Made by a program: the position numbers and the translations under genes. Below, piece by piece: positions 44,601-50,628 of a DNA stretch of 64,000 nucleotides. A model generated the notes under the pieces. The model worked only from the letters and a program-made list of their open reading frames with translations. It was not told the DNA's origin and searched no databases. The DNA is taken from positions 1 through 64,000 of the forward strand of contig NZ_SRUZ01000014.1 of the NCBI RefSeq assembly GCF_004791165.1. The letters are read 5' to 3'. Numbering within the stretch: position 1 is the first letter of the stretch; the number at the start of each line of letters is the position of its first letter. Origin of the DNA: Mesorhizobium sp. M8A.F.Ca.ET.218.01.1.1 (GTDB taxonomy: Bacteria; Pseudomonadota; Alphaproteobacteria; Rhizobiales; Rhizobiaceae).

Positions 44601-45389
44601 TGCGTTAAGCTGTGCTATCAGCGTCGCATCGGTGACCTCAACGCCAATTTCGGTCTCCGTGTTGTGTCGCCATCCGACAACGTCGTCGTTCTCGCCGAGA
44701 ATTGGAGTGAACCCATCAATATTATACGGATCACCTGCTAGGCTGGGCACCTCGTGCGTGATGGTATATTCGTAGATACGCGTGATGATATCTGCCATGA
44801 CTGACGATGGCACTTGAGCATTCACTGCCGATATAGCCTGTTCAGCCGTTAGACCAAACTTTGCCATCACATCGTAAGTTGACTTCGCGTTCGCCGCTAT
44901 AAATTTATCATAGTCGAGGGGATTGTTCGTGATTCTCTGACCTACGGTATCGCCCAGCGTCTCTGATAGTTGAAAATTCCAATAGTAGAACGCACCGCCC
45001 CAACCGCCATATGTTTGCCCACCACCCAATACCGCCTGGCCGACATCTCTTTTTACGATTTCCTCAATCGACGGCATCACGCGATTGGAGATCACATCTT
45101 CCAGTACTGATCTACCTATGAACGTCGAATTTTGCTGAATATCGAAGTCAGTTATGCCATCGAACAGGAAACCATTTCTGGTGACACCGCGAACGAAACT
45201 GGCTGCTTCGCTTGTCGAATCATTGATATTGATCTCGCTAGCTTTCGTCAGCCAGTATGCCGTTGATGAAGAAGCAGGATCCGATTCTATTGCTGATCGA
45301 ATAAAAATATAGCCTGCCCAAAAATTGTCATTTCCATTATTTGTGATAGCCTTTAACGTCTCGACTTGATCATCCGACAGCGCAACCAT
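35652..45389 (-). CDS. Giant (3,245-aa) RTX calcium-binding secreted protein
   Basis: The N-terminal ~460 residues are not RTX and match no family I know. RTX nonapeptides (GGxGxDxLx) occur at about 465-555, then a region with Ca-binding EF-hand/dockerin-like loops (DLDGDGLEL, DINGNGVID, DGNHDGVVD, DFNGDGIVN; about 900-1060). From about 1630 to 2860 run nine modules of the form GNDTI...GGxGNDTY.FGxGDGHD. The end carries a cadherin-like module (NALPDYETSEGASFNAVLPA) and two tandem ~102-residue repeats, then a C-terminal export signal (DTFVFGPNFGNQQIEDF). The start at 45389 has GAGGA upstream. The DNA shifts from about 32-47% GC near the 5' end to about 67% in the repeats. It may be an adhesin, surface layer protein or toxin; no enzyme domain is proven. 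Confidence 0.92.
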   Translation of the reverse strand: MVALSDDQVETLKAITNNGNDNFWAGYIFIRSAIESDPASSSTAYWLTKASEININDSTSEAASFVRGVTRNGFLFDGITDFDIQQNSTFIGRSVLEDVISNRVMPSIEEIVKRDVGQAVLGGGQTYGGWGGAFYYWNFQLSETLGDTVGQRITNNPLDYDKFIAANAKSTYDVMAKFGLTAEQAISAVNAQVPSSVMADIITRIYEYTITHEVPSLAGDPYNIDGFTPILGENDDVVGWRHNTETEIGVEVTDATLIAQLNARYAVRIRLADDLAFNSENPDHGLAAQGGLDALADDTRELNAILHQAPQSYVSTGGAQILLAELATWYADRFAKTEGAGTVGGGTSLGILKSGLVDSGVLSVEFSDEINAVIDYVAPSSVGLSTLEKEQPRQFALDAVYQGLASSGKPDADATSLLETAIRTVWDTGDDTARETAVKKIQYYGFDAQGGTGITIHAQTHNGVDINSALVGGTGSDHLVGLAGDDILVGGAGADFLEGGRGSDILFGGDGNDTFVGGAGQDFLAGGKGDDTFIALPGMANAGLPSGGDDDDTYVGGAERAISWRQWVLGNHGSDDADTIKYYSGAQSPDLIDAVTHEPTAASRSGVIVERLEAVSEEGHKSIEIVVRDMETNHTAGTDTLISIERVKLSDNGDTLKVTDQALDAEIIIDMGTSRRVQSELKPGDTLDQDAFIHNVDTVDYSGLGHGLVYFNGLTTEREQGLLTGGISQTGGLATELGLISGLGNVDNLRVEGADRIVLTNQDDVFVGAQYGSIVELGDGQDKVWLQPGILVQGFDADDRLTLFGTLNLYGGWKNSASESPYAVGAYGVQYGINQDGDLLVINPWMIPADGRDPHMFIEGWQQQVQGGEFGVGTGPGNILLAEVTITSHRLMDERPKMANEIGLWGLVDLQLRMLTGACGPETADPLVLDLDGDGLELTMRTGTSARFDVDFDLYSERTAWAKPDDGMLARDINGNGVIDGGGELFGYGDTFGYSILAALDGNHDGVVDAADNGLADFNGDGIVNGSDTFGSLLVWQDFNGNLISEAAELKTVGQHGIVSFTLPTVGNGAVEIGPNGEAVILDTINGNHVIGTSGFTRADGSTGTVGEVLFNIDDMNTRYDGPPITVTAEAAALPNLKGFGTLTDLRSAISYMQNPADPVQQQAAHDRAVAIEGLLAAFNTNDLDALVAAVRPIAQIWGNAAPVRDDAGAIVTGLENLPDLLVVRVGGQIVDYVWGGTQSTVQDTDGSTITLTTVEFASGARIVHSHDSDLSTGSAIGDWHDLYDALFGTGDAYELDPASGGYYLKGTDGGLVTYQAGSIGGTPRPVVDSATGDLGLTPGTALDWVQGEDLAFFERYIGGDLSVFYQRPAPQSAPVATLIETITRMEEGYKQLAVRVAVQGGPLSSYFSDLAYDTDANVFVATNHLRQLGGSFEKIIAEAATHADPIDWLHDWKPLLDYVIGNFQRGEAFLQNTNPFLLQNVVDGYETAGSTLDFVDVATAIGLPGDAIIAASGDVVGSNDIDLFYLNGDETNVSGKAGADAYVFGCNLGHVVIEDTVVLADGTGNQVRFSQHVASDFDVTRDGSNLVLTLIATGETVTIKDQFAGEWPSDLIGNAWPVSGIDQIVFADGTTWNDADLTREAATVDPGSSTVTGSNDTDYIWGGKGDDRLEGGSDFDIYRFDLGDGHDVIHDFENNPFRSMADSIYFGAGITAANVWFTREGNSSDYTIHYGNLGDQIVVEDANNKLYPFVYPEFFTSSIEYIVFTDGSSITERQIMDRLIDYQSTDGDDNIYGFNADDHIDLGRGNDFAQGGNGNDTYLFGEGYGHDRIDDGAGNIFGGLDGDALTFTTRFNLEELQLLRDGNSWDLTLRVPDGSDVTIVNQFYAIYPFIPDVVYFNRIDNFNYVDRAGQAHTLSWVDLQLEMLDRASTDGNDTIYAFSSYDILEGGRGDDFMSGGNGNDIYRYTLGDGHDRIWDNGQAVLGGTFDIIELAGIDPDDVHFSRDPAAPNDLILNMPDGGSIRLVNQFWHTNINWRPDGIEEIHFADGTVWTETDFVARYLADQATSGDDDIHGSPWNDTLAGGAGNDILAGGDGDDTYLFGYGDGHDVIHESLEVVLQGDNDTVRFGPGIGVDDVTFSLGADRNDLIATLNSTGETLTISGEYALWNWFTWYDIEQFVFEDNTVLTKFDVAQQLISEQATSGNDTIRGFWTDDTIYGGAGNDQLDGAGGADTYLFGYGDGNDSIWESSDSIWVSTDQDRIKFGAGIDTADVAIAVTGATMNSATFTLTQTGEVLSLALLDQIEFFEFGDQTLTRDQLRQLYVDRQTTTGNDTIVGTSGDEKLTGGHGNDTLTGWAGNDTYAYSRGDGNDVFDDTTAGANASGTDQAVLHDITTASVTVFRSGNDIILKIAETVSGAGDSGQIVLVGSGTENGQNGIETVKFDDGTIWDRATLRDLSLASGSLDGDDVLNGTNASETFQGGLGNDTLNGGLGDDTYIYNRGDGNDVVNEGNGYYTFGGNDTLILHGVTPSSVTFDLTTDRDLIVIIGETAPGAADGGRITLVGTGDSNWDRGIETVRFDDGTVWSKTDLKTRYLEGVNTSGDDTITGFNSSDTFHAGAGNDTLIGGLGDDTYIYNRGDGNDIVHEGNGYYTFGGNDTLILHDIAPATLSFDLSEGDIVLVIGESAPGAADGGRITLVGTGDSNWDRGIETVRFDDGTVWSKTDLKTRYLDGANTSGDDTITGFNSSDTFHAGAGNDRLIGGLGDDTYIYSRGDGNDIIDEANGYYTFGGNDTLILNSIAPASVTFDLTAGNDVVLVIGESAPGAGDGGRITLAGTGDPNWDRGIESVRFANGTVWTKVDLAIWAHSPILANALPDYETSEGASFNAVLPADAFSDPDGQSLVLSAKLADGSALPSWLTFDAATRALSGEPPSGSEGVIDITVTASDGTLHVSDTLSLTIGPAQPAEWIGTDDALTTTAGTALVLNLMANDLIPADANAEHFIWVQPEHGTVYWSSADNSYIYEPDAGFTGTDTLTYGLHDADHLDQTMTPNGVHVTIDVTEAETNPDEWVGNDDALSTREDTPIILNLMANDVIPSGANAEHYIWVQPEHGTISWSSASDSYVYQPDEGFVGTDTLTYGLHDADHLDQTMTPNGVHVTIDVTEGGDTFVFGPNFGNQQIEDFVVGPGTVDVVEFENDVFADFASVLAAAAQVGADTVITHDASNALTLKNVALANLHQDDFQFIAA
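35914..36524 (-). repeat. Two tandem 306-bp cadherin-like repeats in the RTX gene
   Basis: Two near-identical units with a period of 306 bases (102 codons) encode the TDTLTYGLHDADHLDQTMTP stretch and its flanks. Their similarity suggests recent duplication or gene conversion. Confidence 0.8.
36823..38040 (-). repeat. Three tandem ~405-bp RTX modules in the giant gene
   Basis: Three highly similar units with a period of 405-408 bases each encode a YYTFGGNDTLIL segment followed by DWNRGIE-type and FDDGTVW-type motifs. Older, more diverged copies continue on the 5' side of the gene up to about 40.5 kb. Copy number may vary between strains. Confidence 0.8.
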
Positions 45390-45414
45390 GATATATCCTC
45401 ATGCGAATATTATT

Positions 45415-46224
45415 CTAATTCTTCTCAGGCATCCAGCGCATGAGAAGTGTCCTGATACCCCGAGATGCCTGCTGATACTTTCTAAAAACCTCTCTGCGTA
45501 TTGCGAATTGCGCAGTGAGATTCATATCTTTTAGATCGAGGTATGCTTGGCAGTATGTTGGCATGCATGACAACAACAGGCTATCCTTATCATTCCTAAA
45601 ATAATACTGATCGTTATCTCTTGTAGTGTATTTTGTCTGCATTTTCGACAATCCGTCCTGATCGATAATAGTCAGTCCGTCGTCTTGATATAACCTGAGA
45701 AGCTTGTCGATCCTCTGGTCAGCGTTGCTTTCCTTTAACGGATAACCTTGGCCGTAATACTGTATTCCGGTAACCCTAATAACTGAGTCGTCCGGCCCGG
45801 GATTCGGCCTGTCCGTTTCACTCGGATGGAACTCCGGTATCCCCCAAAGGTCGCGCTCGGGCGCCTTCAGGTCCGGTATCCAGAATATGATCCCGACCGA
45901 CTTACGGTTCGGATTGCAATTGAGATGAGTGGAGAACGGGCGGGGATAGATGTAAGCCCATGGTATCTCGAATTTCAGCAGCCCGAGGTTGACCGCGACA
46001 GGGTGCGCGGGGTCGATCAGGCGCCTGCGCTCAGCTTCCTTCGTCAGATGCCCAGGCTCGGCGCTGAGATCTGGTTCCGTGCAAGGCAGCTTGTACACAT
46101 CTTCCGCCGTTTCGGCGGCGAAAGCCCTTGGTACCAGCAAATAAAAAGCCAGTAGCGCGACCACAGATGGCAGACGCAATCGATTCTGCGACTTTCCCCA
46201 CAATGGGTTTCCTCGACGCCCCAC
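45415..46224 (-). CDS. Secreted protein of unknown function cotranscribed with the RTX gene
   Basis: The product (269 residues) has a signal peptide: basic n-region, SVVALLAFYLLV core, cleavage after PRAFA. I place the start at the GTG at 46224, 11 bases after AGGAG, because this gives a normal signal peptide; a TTG-initiated longer frame is less likely. The mature part has paired Cys (LPCTEPD, LNCNPN, LLSCMPTYCQAYLDL) and ends in a segment (TAQFAIRREVFRKYQ) reminiscent of immunity proteins paired with secreted lipase-type effectors. It stops 25 bases before the RTX start. An immunity or chaperone role for the RTX N-terminus is inference. The DNA is AT-rich (about 38% GC at 45601-45660). Confidence 0.72.
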   Translation of the reverse strand: MGRRGNPLWGKSQNRLRLPSVVALLAFYLLVPRAFAAETAEDVYKLPCTEPDLSAEPGHLTKEAERRRLIDPAHPVAVNLGLLKFEIPWAYIYPRPFSTHLNCNPNRKSVGIIFWIPDLKAPERDLWGIPEFHPSETDRPNPGPDDSVIRVTGIQYYGQGYPLKESNADQRIDKLLRLYQDDGLTIIDQDGLSKMQTKYTTRDNDQYYFRNDKDSLLLSCMPTYCQAYLDLKDMNLTAQFAIRREVFRKYQQASRGIRTLLMRWMPEKN

Positions 46225-46677
46225 TTCTGGCTCTGCTCCTAAATAGAGAAATCTCAATTTGCGGGAAAAGCGCTGATGCAAATGCCTGAGCCCGCATCGC
46301 ACGCTGAGCAGAAATATTGGCCACAGCACGCTTAGACGATGCCGGTTCCCACCCGCATATGCCACCAGCCATGCCAAGCGCGACGCCCGACACCATTAAA
46401 CCCTCGCCGCTTTCATGGGCGCGCGACGATCACCGTCGCGTTACCCCCGCAGCGAATTTGGTAACATAGCCGTGATCGACTGTTAAGAGTGCACGGGAAA
46501 ATAACTTAAGAAATTCTTGTTTCTTTCTATAAGAAATGTCTAATTTACACTTCTATCTACTGTACATGTAGGGACAAGGTCCGTTTCCGCTCATCGGAAG
46601 CAATATTTCCTTCCAAATTGAAGGCCGTGCGGAAAAACATGCCGCCAACAGGCGGCCAACGCTGCTATTTCCAAAAC
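46225..46677. other. AT-rich regulatory gap upstream of the secreted-protein/RTX genes
   Basis: This gap contains no further gene. It holds a short inverted repeat, TTTCTT with AAGAAA around TCTAT (46520-46536), a TGTACA palindrome at 46561-46566 and A/T-rich runs, unlike the surrounding DNA. A promoter for the RTX genes separate from that of the acyltransferase gene could lie here. Confidence 0.5.
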
Positions 46678-47304
46678 TCACGACGGCACGGGCGCACGCT
46701 TTTCACTGAGCTTTTCCAGTATGTCCTTGTCGACCAGCTGCCGGATCATCGGATGGACGTGCACCGGTGCGCCCTTGGAGAGCTGGCCGAAATTGATCAG
46801 CACACTGGTGGCCAGCGCGCGGTTGGCAGCCACCACGTCGAGTAGCCAGACGATGTCGCCGCTGTCCCAGTCATTGCCCTTGAGCCGGACCGGGAAATTG
46901 CCGGCGCGGGCCTGCTCCTCGATCCTGGCACTGACGACCTCCGACACCTTTGCCCAGATCGCCATGCCCACCATCGGCCCCTCCTCGGCATTCGCCGGCA
47001 GCTTGCCGGAGGCAATCGCGATGCGGTCGCGCAGAAGCGGTTCGAGCACCAGCCACTCAAGGTCCGAGATCGACAGGTTGCGATAACGCGGCGTCGCCAT
47101 CAACGCCATGGTGACCTGGGAAAACGCGGTGGCGAGCTTGCTGCGCATCTCGCGCAGTTTCGCCTGGGCCTTGGCGGACAACTGGGGCTGCGCCGCCTTC
47201 ACTTCGGCGGTCGCGGCGCTACCCCTGCCAGGTTCGCTCCCACCGCCATTCTGCTTCGACGACGTCTTTCCGATCTCGTCATTGCCGCTCTTTTCGCTCG
47301 CCAT
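46678..47304 (-). CDS. HlyC-like RTX toxin-activating acyltransferase
   Basis: The 208-residue protein matches the HlyC fold: TPRYRNLSISDLEWLVLEPL, GPMVGMAIWAKVSEVVSARI, then NDWDSGDIVWLLDVVAA. HlyC transfers an acyl group from acyl carrier protein to lysines of RTX toxins. A Tyr stands in PRYR where HlyC has its catalytic His (in the S-P-x-H-R motif), as far as I can align; this may be normal in rhizobial members or may mean altered chemistry. The DWxSGD..W motif and the Asp of the LLDVVA region are kept. The ATG at 47304 has GAGG 5 bases upstream; a TTG one codon earlier is less likely. A Ser/Gly-rich disordered N-terminus of about 60 residues precedes the fold. Confidence 0.8.
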   Translation of the reverse strand: MASEKSGNDEIGKTSSKQNGGGSEPGRGSAATAEVKAAQPQLSAKAQAKLREMRSKLATAFSQVTMALMATPRYRNLSISDLEWLVLEPLLRDRIAIASGKLPANAEEGPMVGMAIWAKVSEVVSARIEEQARAGNFPVRLKGNDWDSGDIVWLLDVVAANRALATSVLINFGQLSKGAPVHVHPMIRQLVDKDILEKLSEKRAPVPS

Positions 47305-47709
47305 CAAATCCTCGCAATGCCTGCAATTTCAACGCGGTCATGGTTGCTGCAACAATCGTTCGGGTCAACAACCGAATGTCGTTTCATCGAGAAGCTGCTA
47401 GGATCCGGCGACCCACAGCGTGGTATCCGGTACGTCTGCTTCCAGGCGGTCGCGAGGCTGCCTTCAATGACCAAGATGAGGCGCAAAGCAGCCGTCCGCA
47501 ATTAAGCTAGCGTCCCTGGTCCCGCCGGATTGCGGAGGCCGAAGCCGCGGGGCCGAATCTGAGCGGCCGCCCTTTCGAAAAGCTGCGAGAGAGTTAGTGG
47601 CTTCGAGGGTCGCTAACCGAGTGAATCCGGCGGTCAGCCATGCTGGCATTGTGGCTGATTAGACGGCGAGCCACAACCAACACAGACTAAGCCGTTGGCA
47701 CGACCCGTT
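47305..47709. other. Intergenic gap, no gene recognised
   Basis: The gap lies between two genes on the same strand. It should hold the promoter of the acyltransferase gene on its left side and the 3' end of the cyclase transcript on its right. No clear terminator, repeat or coding frame stands out. Confidence 0.45.
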
Positions 47710-49560
47710 TCACTCCGACAAGCCTGCCTTCCGCAATCCGTTGAACAGCGGGTCACCCGCTTCCCTGTGCGCATACGGGTTCATCGCGACGACATCTCGC
47801 AAAGAGATGTCCGGCTGGAGCTCCCGCGCCATCCCCAGTGCTCGTGCGGCCTCGGATAGATGGCCAAGTTGGGCGTGAGCGGCTGCGAGCTGGAGCCACG
47901 CGCCATATTCCTTCTGTGGGACGTTGCTGAGGGCGGCAACGGCTTCATCATACCTCTCTAGGTCGATCAATATGCCGCCGCGAATCCACCAAAACCAATG
48001 CGGCGGCAATTTGCTCCTCTGCAGCGCATCGTCAATCTCGATCAACGCCTCTTCTGGCTGCCCGGCAAATCGCATCGCTTCCGCCCGGTCGGCGCGAATC
48101 TCCGCGTCAGCAGGATTGAGATCGACGGCGCGGTTGAAATGCATGCTCGCACGTTCGTGCTGTCCCAGCCAGAGCGCGACCATCGCGTTGGCCTGCTGGA
48201 CGATTGCGTCGTTGCCGTCCAGTTCCAAGGCCCTTTGCGCGGCAAGGCGCGCCTCGTCTAGCGTGGATGGTTGGGCGTCGAACCAGTAGCTGCCGAGGTG
48301 CGCGATTGCCAGCATAGCGTGAGCCTGCGCAAAATCGGGATCGATGGAAATTGCACGATCAAAGAACGGCGCAGCTTCCCTGTCGCTGGCCCGGCGGGCG
48401 ACTTCTCTGCCTTGCAGGAAGAAGTCATAGGCGGTCCAGCTCGACGTTGGCTTCTTGCGCAGTCGCGCTACGGCGGTGCTCATCATGTGCCCTTCGAGCG
48501 TCGCAACTATCGCCGAGACGACCTCATCCTGCACCGCGAAAATGTCGTGTGTTTCGCGGTCAAATCGTTCAGCCCAAACGTGGTTGCCAGTGCCGGTGTC
48601 GATCAGCTGCACGGTTATGCGTATCCGCTCGCCCGTTTTCCGCACGCTACCTTCGACAACAAAGTTCACACCGAGATCGCCCGCAGCCAGCATGGGGTTT
48701 ACGCCCTTGCCGCCAAGCTGAAACGAGGCATGACGAGCGGCCACGGAAAGGTTCTTGAACCGGGACAGCTCGGTGATGATGTCCTCGGTGATGCCGTCTG
48801 ACAGGTAATTCTGGTCGGGATCGCCGCTGAGGTTGTCCAGCGGCAGGACGGCTATCGACGGCTTGCTCGAAACGGGTGAGATCGTCTCGGGTGCCATTGG
48901 CACCACATCAGGTCCGGCCCGATAGATCCGGACCGGCATGGAGATATTCTTGAGCTGTCGTTCGCCCGCGTCCTCGAAGGCGGCGTCGACCTTACCTCGT
49001 ACCTCATCGTGAATCTTACCGGAAACGCATATGCCGCCAGGCTCCGCCAGCGCTTCCAATCTCGCAGCGATGTTGACGCCTTCCCCATAGATGTCGGCAC
49101 CTTCGCCGATAACGTCGCCAAGATTGATACCTACGCGGAGCACAATGCGGCTTTGATCTGGCAAGTCCGCATTGGCTACCGACATCTTTCGTTGCAGCTC
49201 AATCGCCGCGGTCACCGCGTTTACCGCGCTGGCGAATTCGATGAGAACGCCGTCACCCAAAAATTTGACGATGCGGCCGCCGTACTCGCGCACTGTAGGC
49301 TGCAGGATCAAGGTCCGACGCTTCTTAAGCGCCGCAAGTGTGCCCACTTCATCGGCCCCCATCAGCCGCGAATATCCGACTACATCCGCAACGAGGATGG
49401 CGGCCAACCGGCGAAGCACGCGTCCTTCGGCCACCTGTGTAGGCCTCCTGCTACCAGTTGCGGTGATGGTATTTGTGCCTGTGCGCATTCCATTCTGGAA
49501 GCCCCCTCCCTCGAGGCAACCTTTTGACGGACGTCGAGCGAACAGAGCGGCGCCGGCCAT
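47710..49560 (-). CDS. Class III adenylate/guanylate cyclase with TolB-like and TPR domains
   Basis: The cyclase domain (about residues 48-215) has metal-binding Asp in AILVADVVGYSRLM and FLGDGVLIEFASAV, and the transition-state pair in GEGVNIAARLEAL. It is followed by a TolB/FlgO-like middle (PSIAVLPLDNLSGDPDQNYL, SDGITEDIITELSRF) and TPR repeats. This three-part layout is common in rhizobia. It should make cAMP or cGMP in the cytoplasm, with the C-terminal part acting as sensor. The ATG at 49560 lacks a ribosome-binding site; an alternative ATG at 49488 follows GGGAGGGGG by 13 bases. Confidence 0.9.
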   Translation of the reverse strand: MAGAALFARRPSKGCLEGGGFQNGMRTGTNTITATGSRRPTQVAEGRVLRRLAAILVADVVGYSRLMGADEVGTLAALKKRRTLILQPTVREYGGRIVKFLGDGVLIEFASAVNAVTAAIELQRKMSVANADLPDQSRIVLRVGINLGDVIGEGADIYGEGVNIAARLEALAEPGGICVSGKIHDEVRGKVDAAFEDAGERQLKNISMPVRIYRAGPDVVPMAPETISPVSSKPSIAVLPLDNLSGDPDQNYLSDGITEDIITELSRFKNLSVAARHASFQLGGKGVNPMLAAGDLGVNFVVEGSVRKTGERIRITVQLIDTGTGNHVWAERFDRETHDIFAVQDEVVSAIVATLEGHMMSTAVARLRKKPTSSWTAYDFFLQGREVARRASDREAAPFFDRAISIDPDFAQAHAMLAIAHLGSYWFDAQPSTLDEARLAAQRALELDGNDAIVQQANAMVALWLGQHERASMHFNRAVDLNPADAEIRADRAEAMRFAGQPEEALIEIDDALQRSKLPPHWFWWIRGGILIDLERYDEAVAALSNVPQKEYGAWLQLAAAHAQLGHLSEAARALGMARELQPDISLRDVVAMNPYAHREAGDPLFNGLRKAGLSE

Positions 49561-49657
49561 TAGGGGTCATCTGTTGCTTTCGGCGGGATCGTGACTTCCT
49601 CAAAAAACAGATATCGCTTTTGCTGTGATCGCGCGAAGCAATCGACGTTCAGACACG

Positions 49658-50051
49658 CTATGACCAGAACGCATCCCAAGCATAGAGATCGTAAGTATAC
49701 TCACGGCCGTCTACAACCTTACCACCCTTGATATCGTAGACAATGCATGTGAGCGCATCCAGCCGTCTGCCGTTTCGCACTGCCGTATCCCGATGAACTG
49801 CCACTACCGATCCATCGTCGTTCTGATTTGAACGTCCCCTGTGTCTCGGTTCCCAACCTTTCGAAATAGCCAAAAATCGCCTCGTGGCCTTTGTAGTCTC
49901 CCGCTATCAAGCTCTTCCCCGGGCTATGCCATGCGCAAGAACCGTCCATCAATTGCGCGAGCGTGTTGAAGTCCCCTGCTTCGAAGGCCGTATAGCCATG
50001 GCAACATCTCATCTGCCACAACTTCCTCCCACTAATATCATGCGACGTCAC
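49658..50051 (-). pseudogene. Frameshifted SnoaL-like (NTF2 fold) protein
   Basis: The first part (GYTAFEAGDFNTLAQLMDGS, then AWHSPGKSLIAGDYKG) and the second part (NDDGSVVAVHRDTAVRNGRR, then IKGGKVVDGREYTYDLYAWD) together make one SnoaL-like domain, but they lie in different frames. The break is near 49822-49832. Intact members bind small hydrophobic molecules or are isomerases; this copy should be non-functional unless the frameshift is a sequencing error. Confidence 0.75.
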
Positions 50052-50220
50052 TTGTCGCTTGGTGCCCGGAACAGGAGAACCCCGCTCGGCTGACGCAGAA
50101 ATATACGCCTGTGCTAATATAAGTCCAAGCTGGGCATATTGTCTGCGACAGCGTTGGATCAGGAGGGAGCCTTTTCCAGCTCGTGGACTCCGTAGGAGGC
50201 CACCCGTACATTCCCATTCC

Positions 50221-50280
50221 TCCGCAATCTTGGCGGCTGACGTGGTGGGCTTATGCGCGGCTGATGGGTAGCAACGAACG
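50221..50280 (+). pseudogene. Fossil start of a third class III cyclase
   Basis: The 30 bases at 50221-50250 read SAILAADVVG, and after one extra T at 50251 the next frame reads YARLMGSNE. Together they reproduce the conserved opening of class III cyclases (AAILAADVVGYSRLMGxDE). Nothing further matches. It is a decayed fragment lying between two intact cyclase genes and reads in the same direction as the one at 50629. Confidence 0.65.
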
Positions 50281-50628
50281 CTGGGAGGCCTTTGCTCGCG
50301 GCCGACGCGCGAAGATGCTTCTCCTCGCCTTTACGAATTTGACCGAGCCTACGACCCGGGGTTTCAGCCGTTCTGCCTTTTTGCTCGGCCAGATTCTTTC
50401 CGGGACGCCGTTGACCTGCCCTAGTCCCGGAGCCGGCGCTTAAGGGTACCGCCACATACCTGCCCACTCTCGATAACGATGTAAACCCGCTTGCCCATGT
50501 GTTCTGCTTCGGCACCACATGGCTAGCGAACAAGCGCTCGGTGAGGCAGGTCGAGAGCGGAAAATCGGGCGAATAGACTCGTCCTTGTGATGCAAATACA
50601 ATTTGTCGCGCTGGGGAGCACCCTTGGG

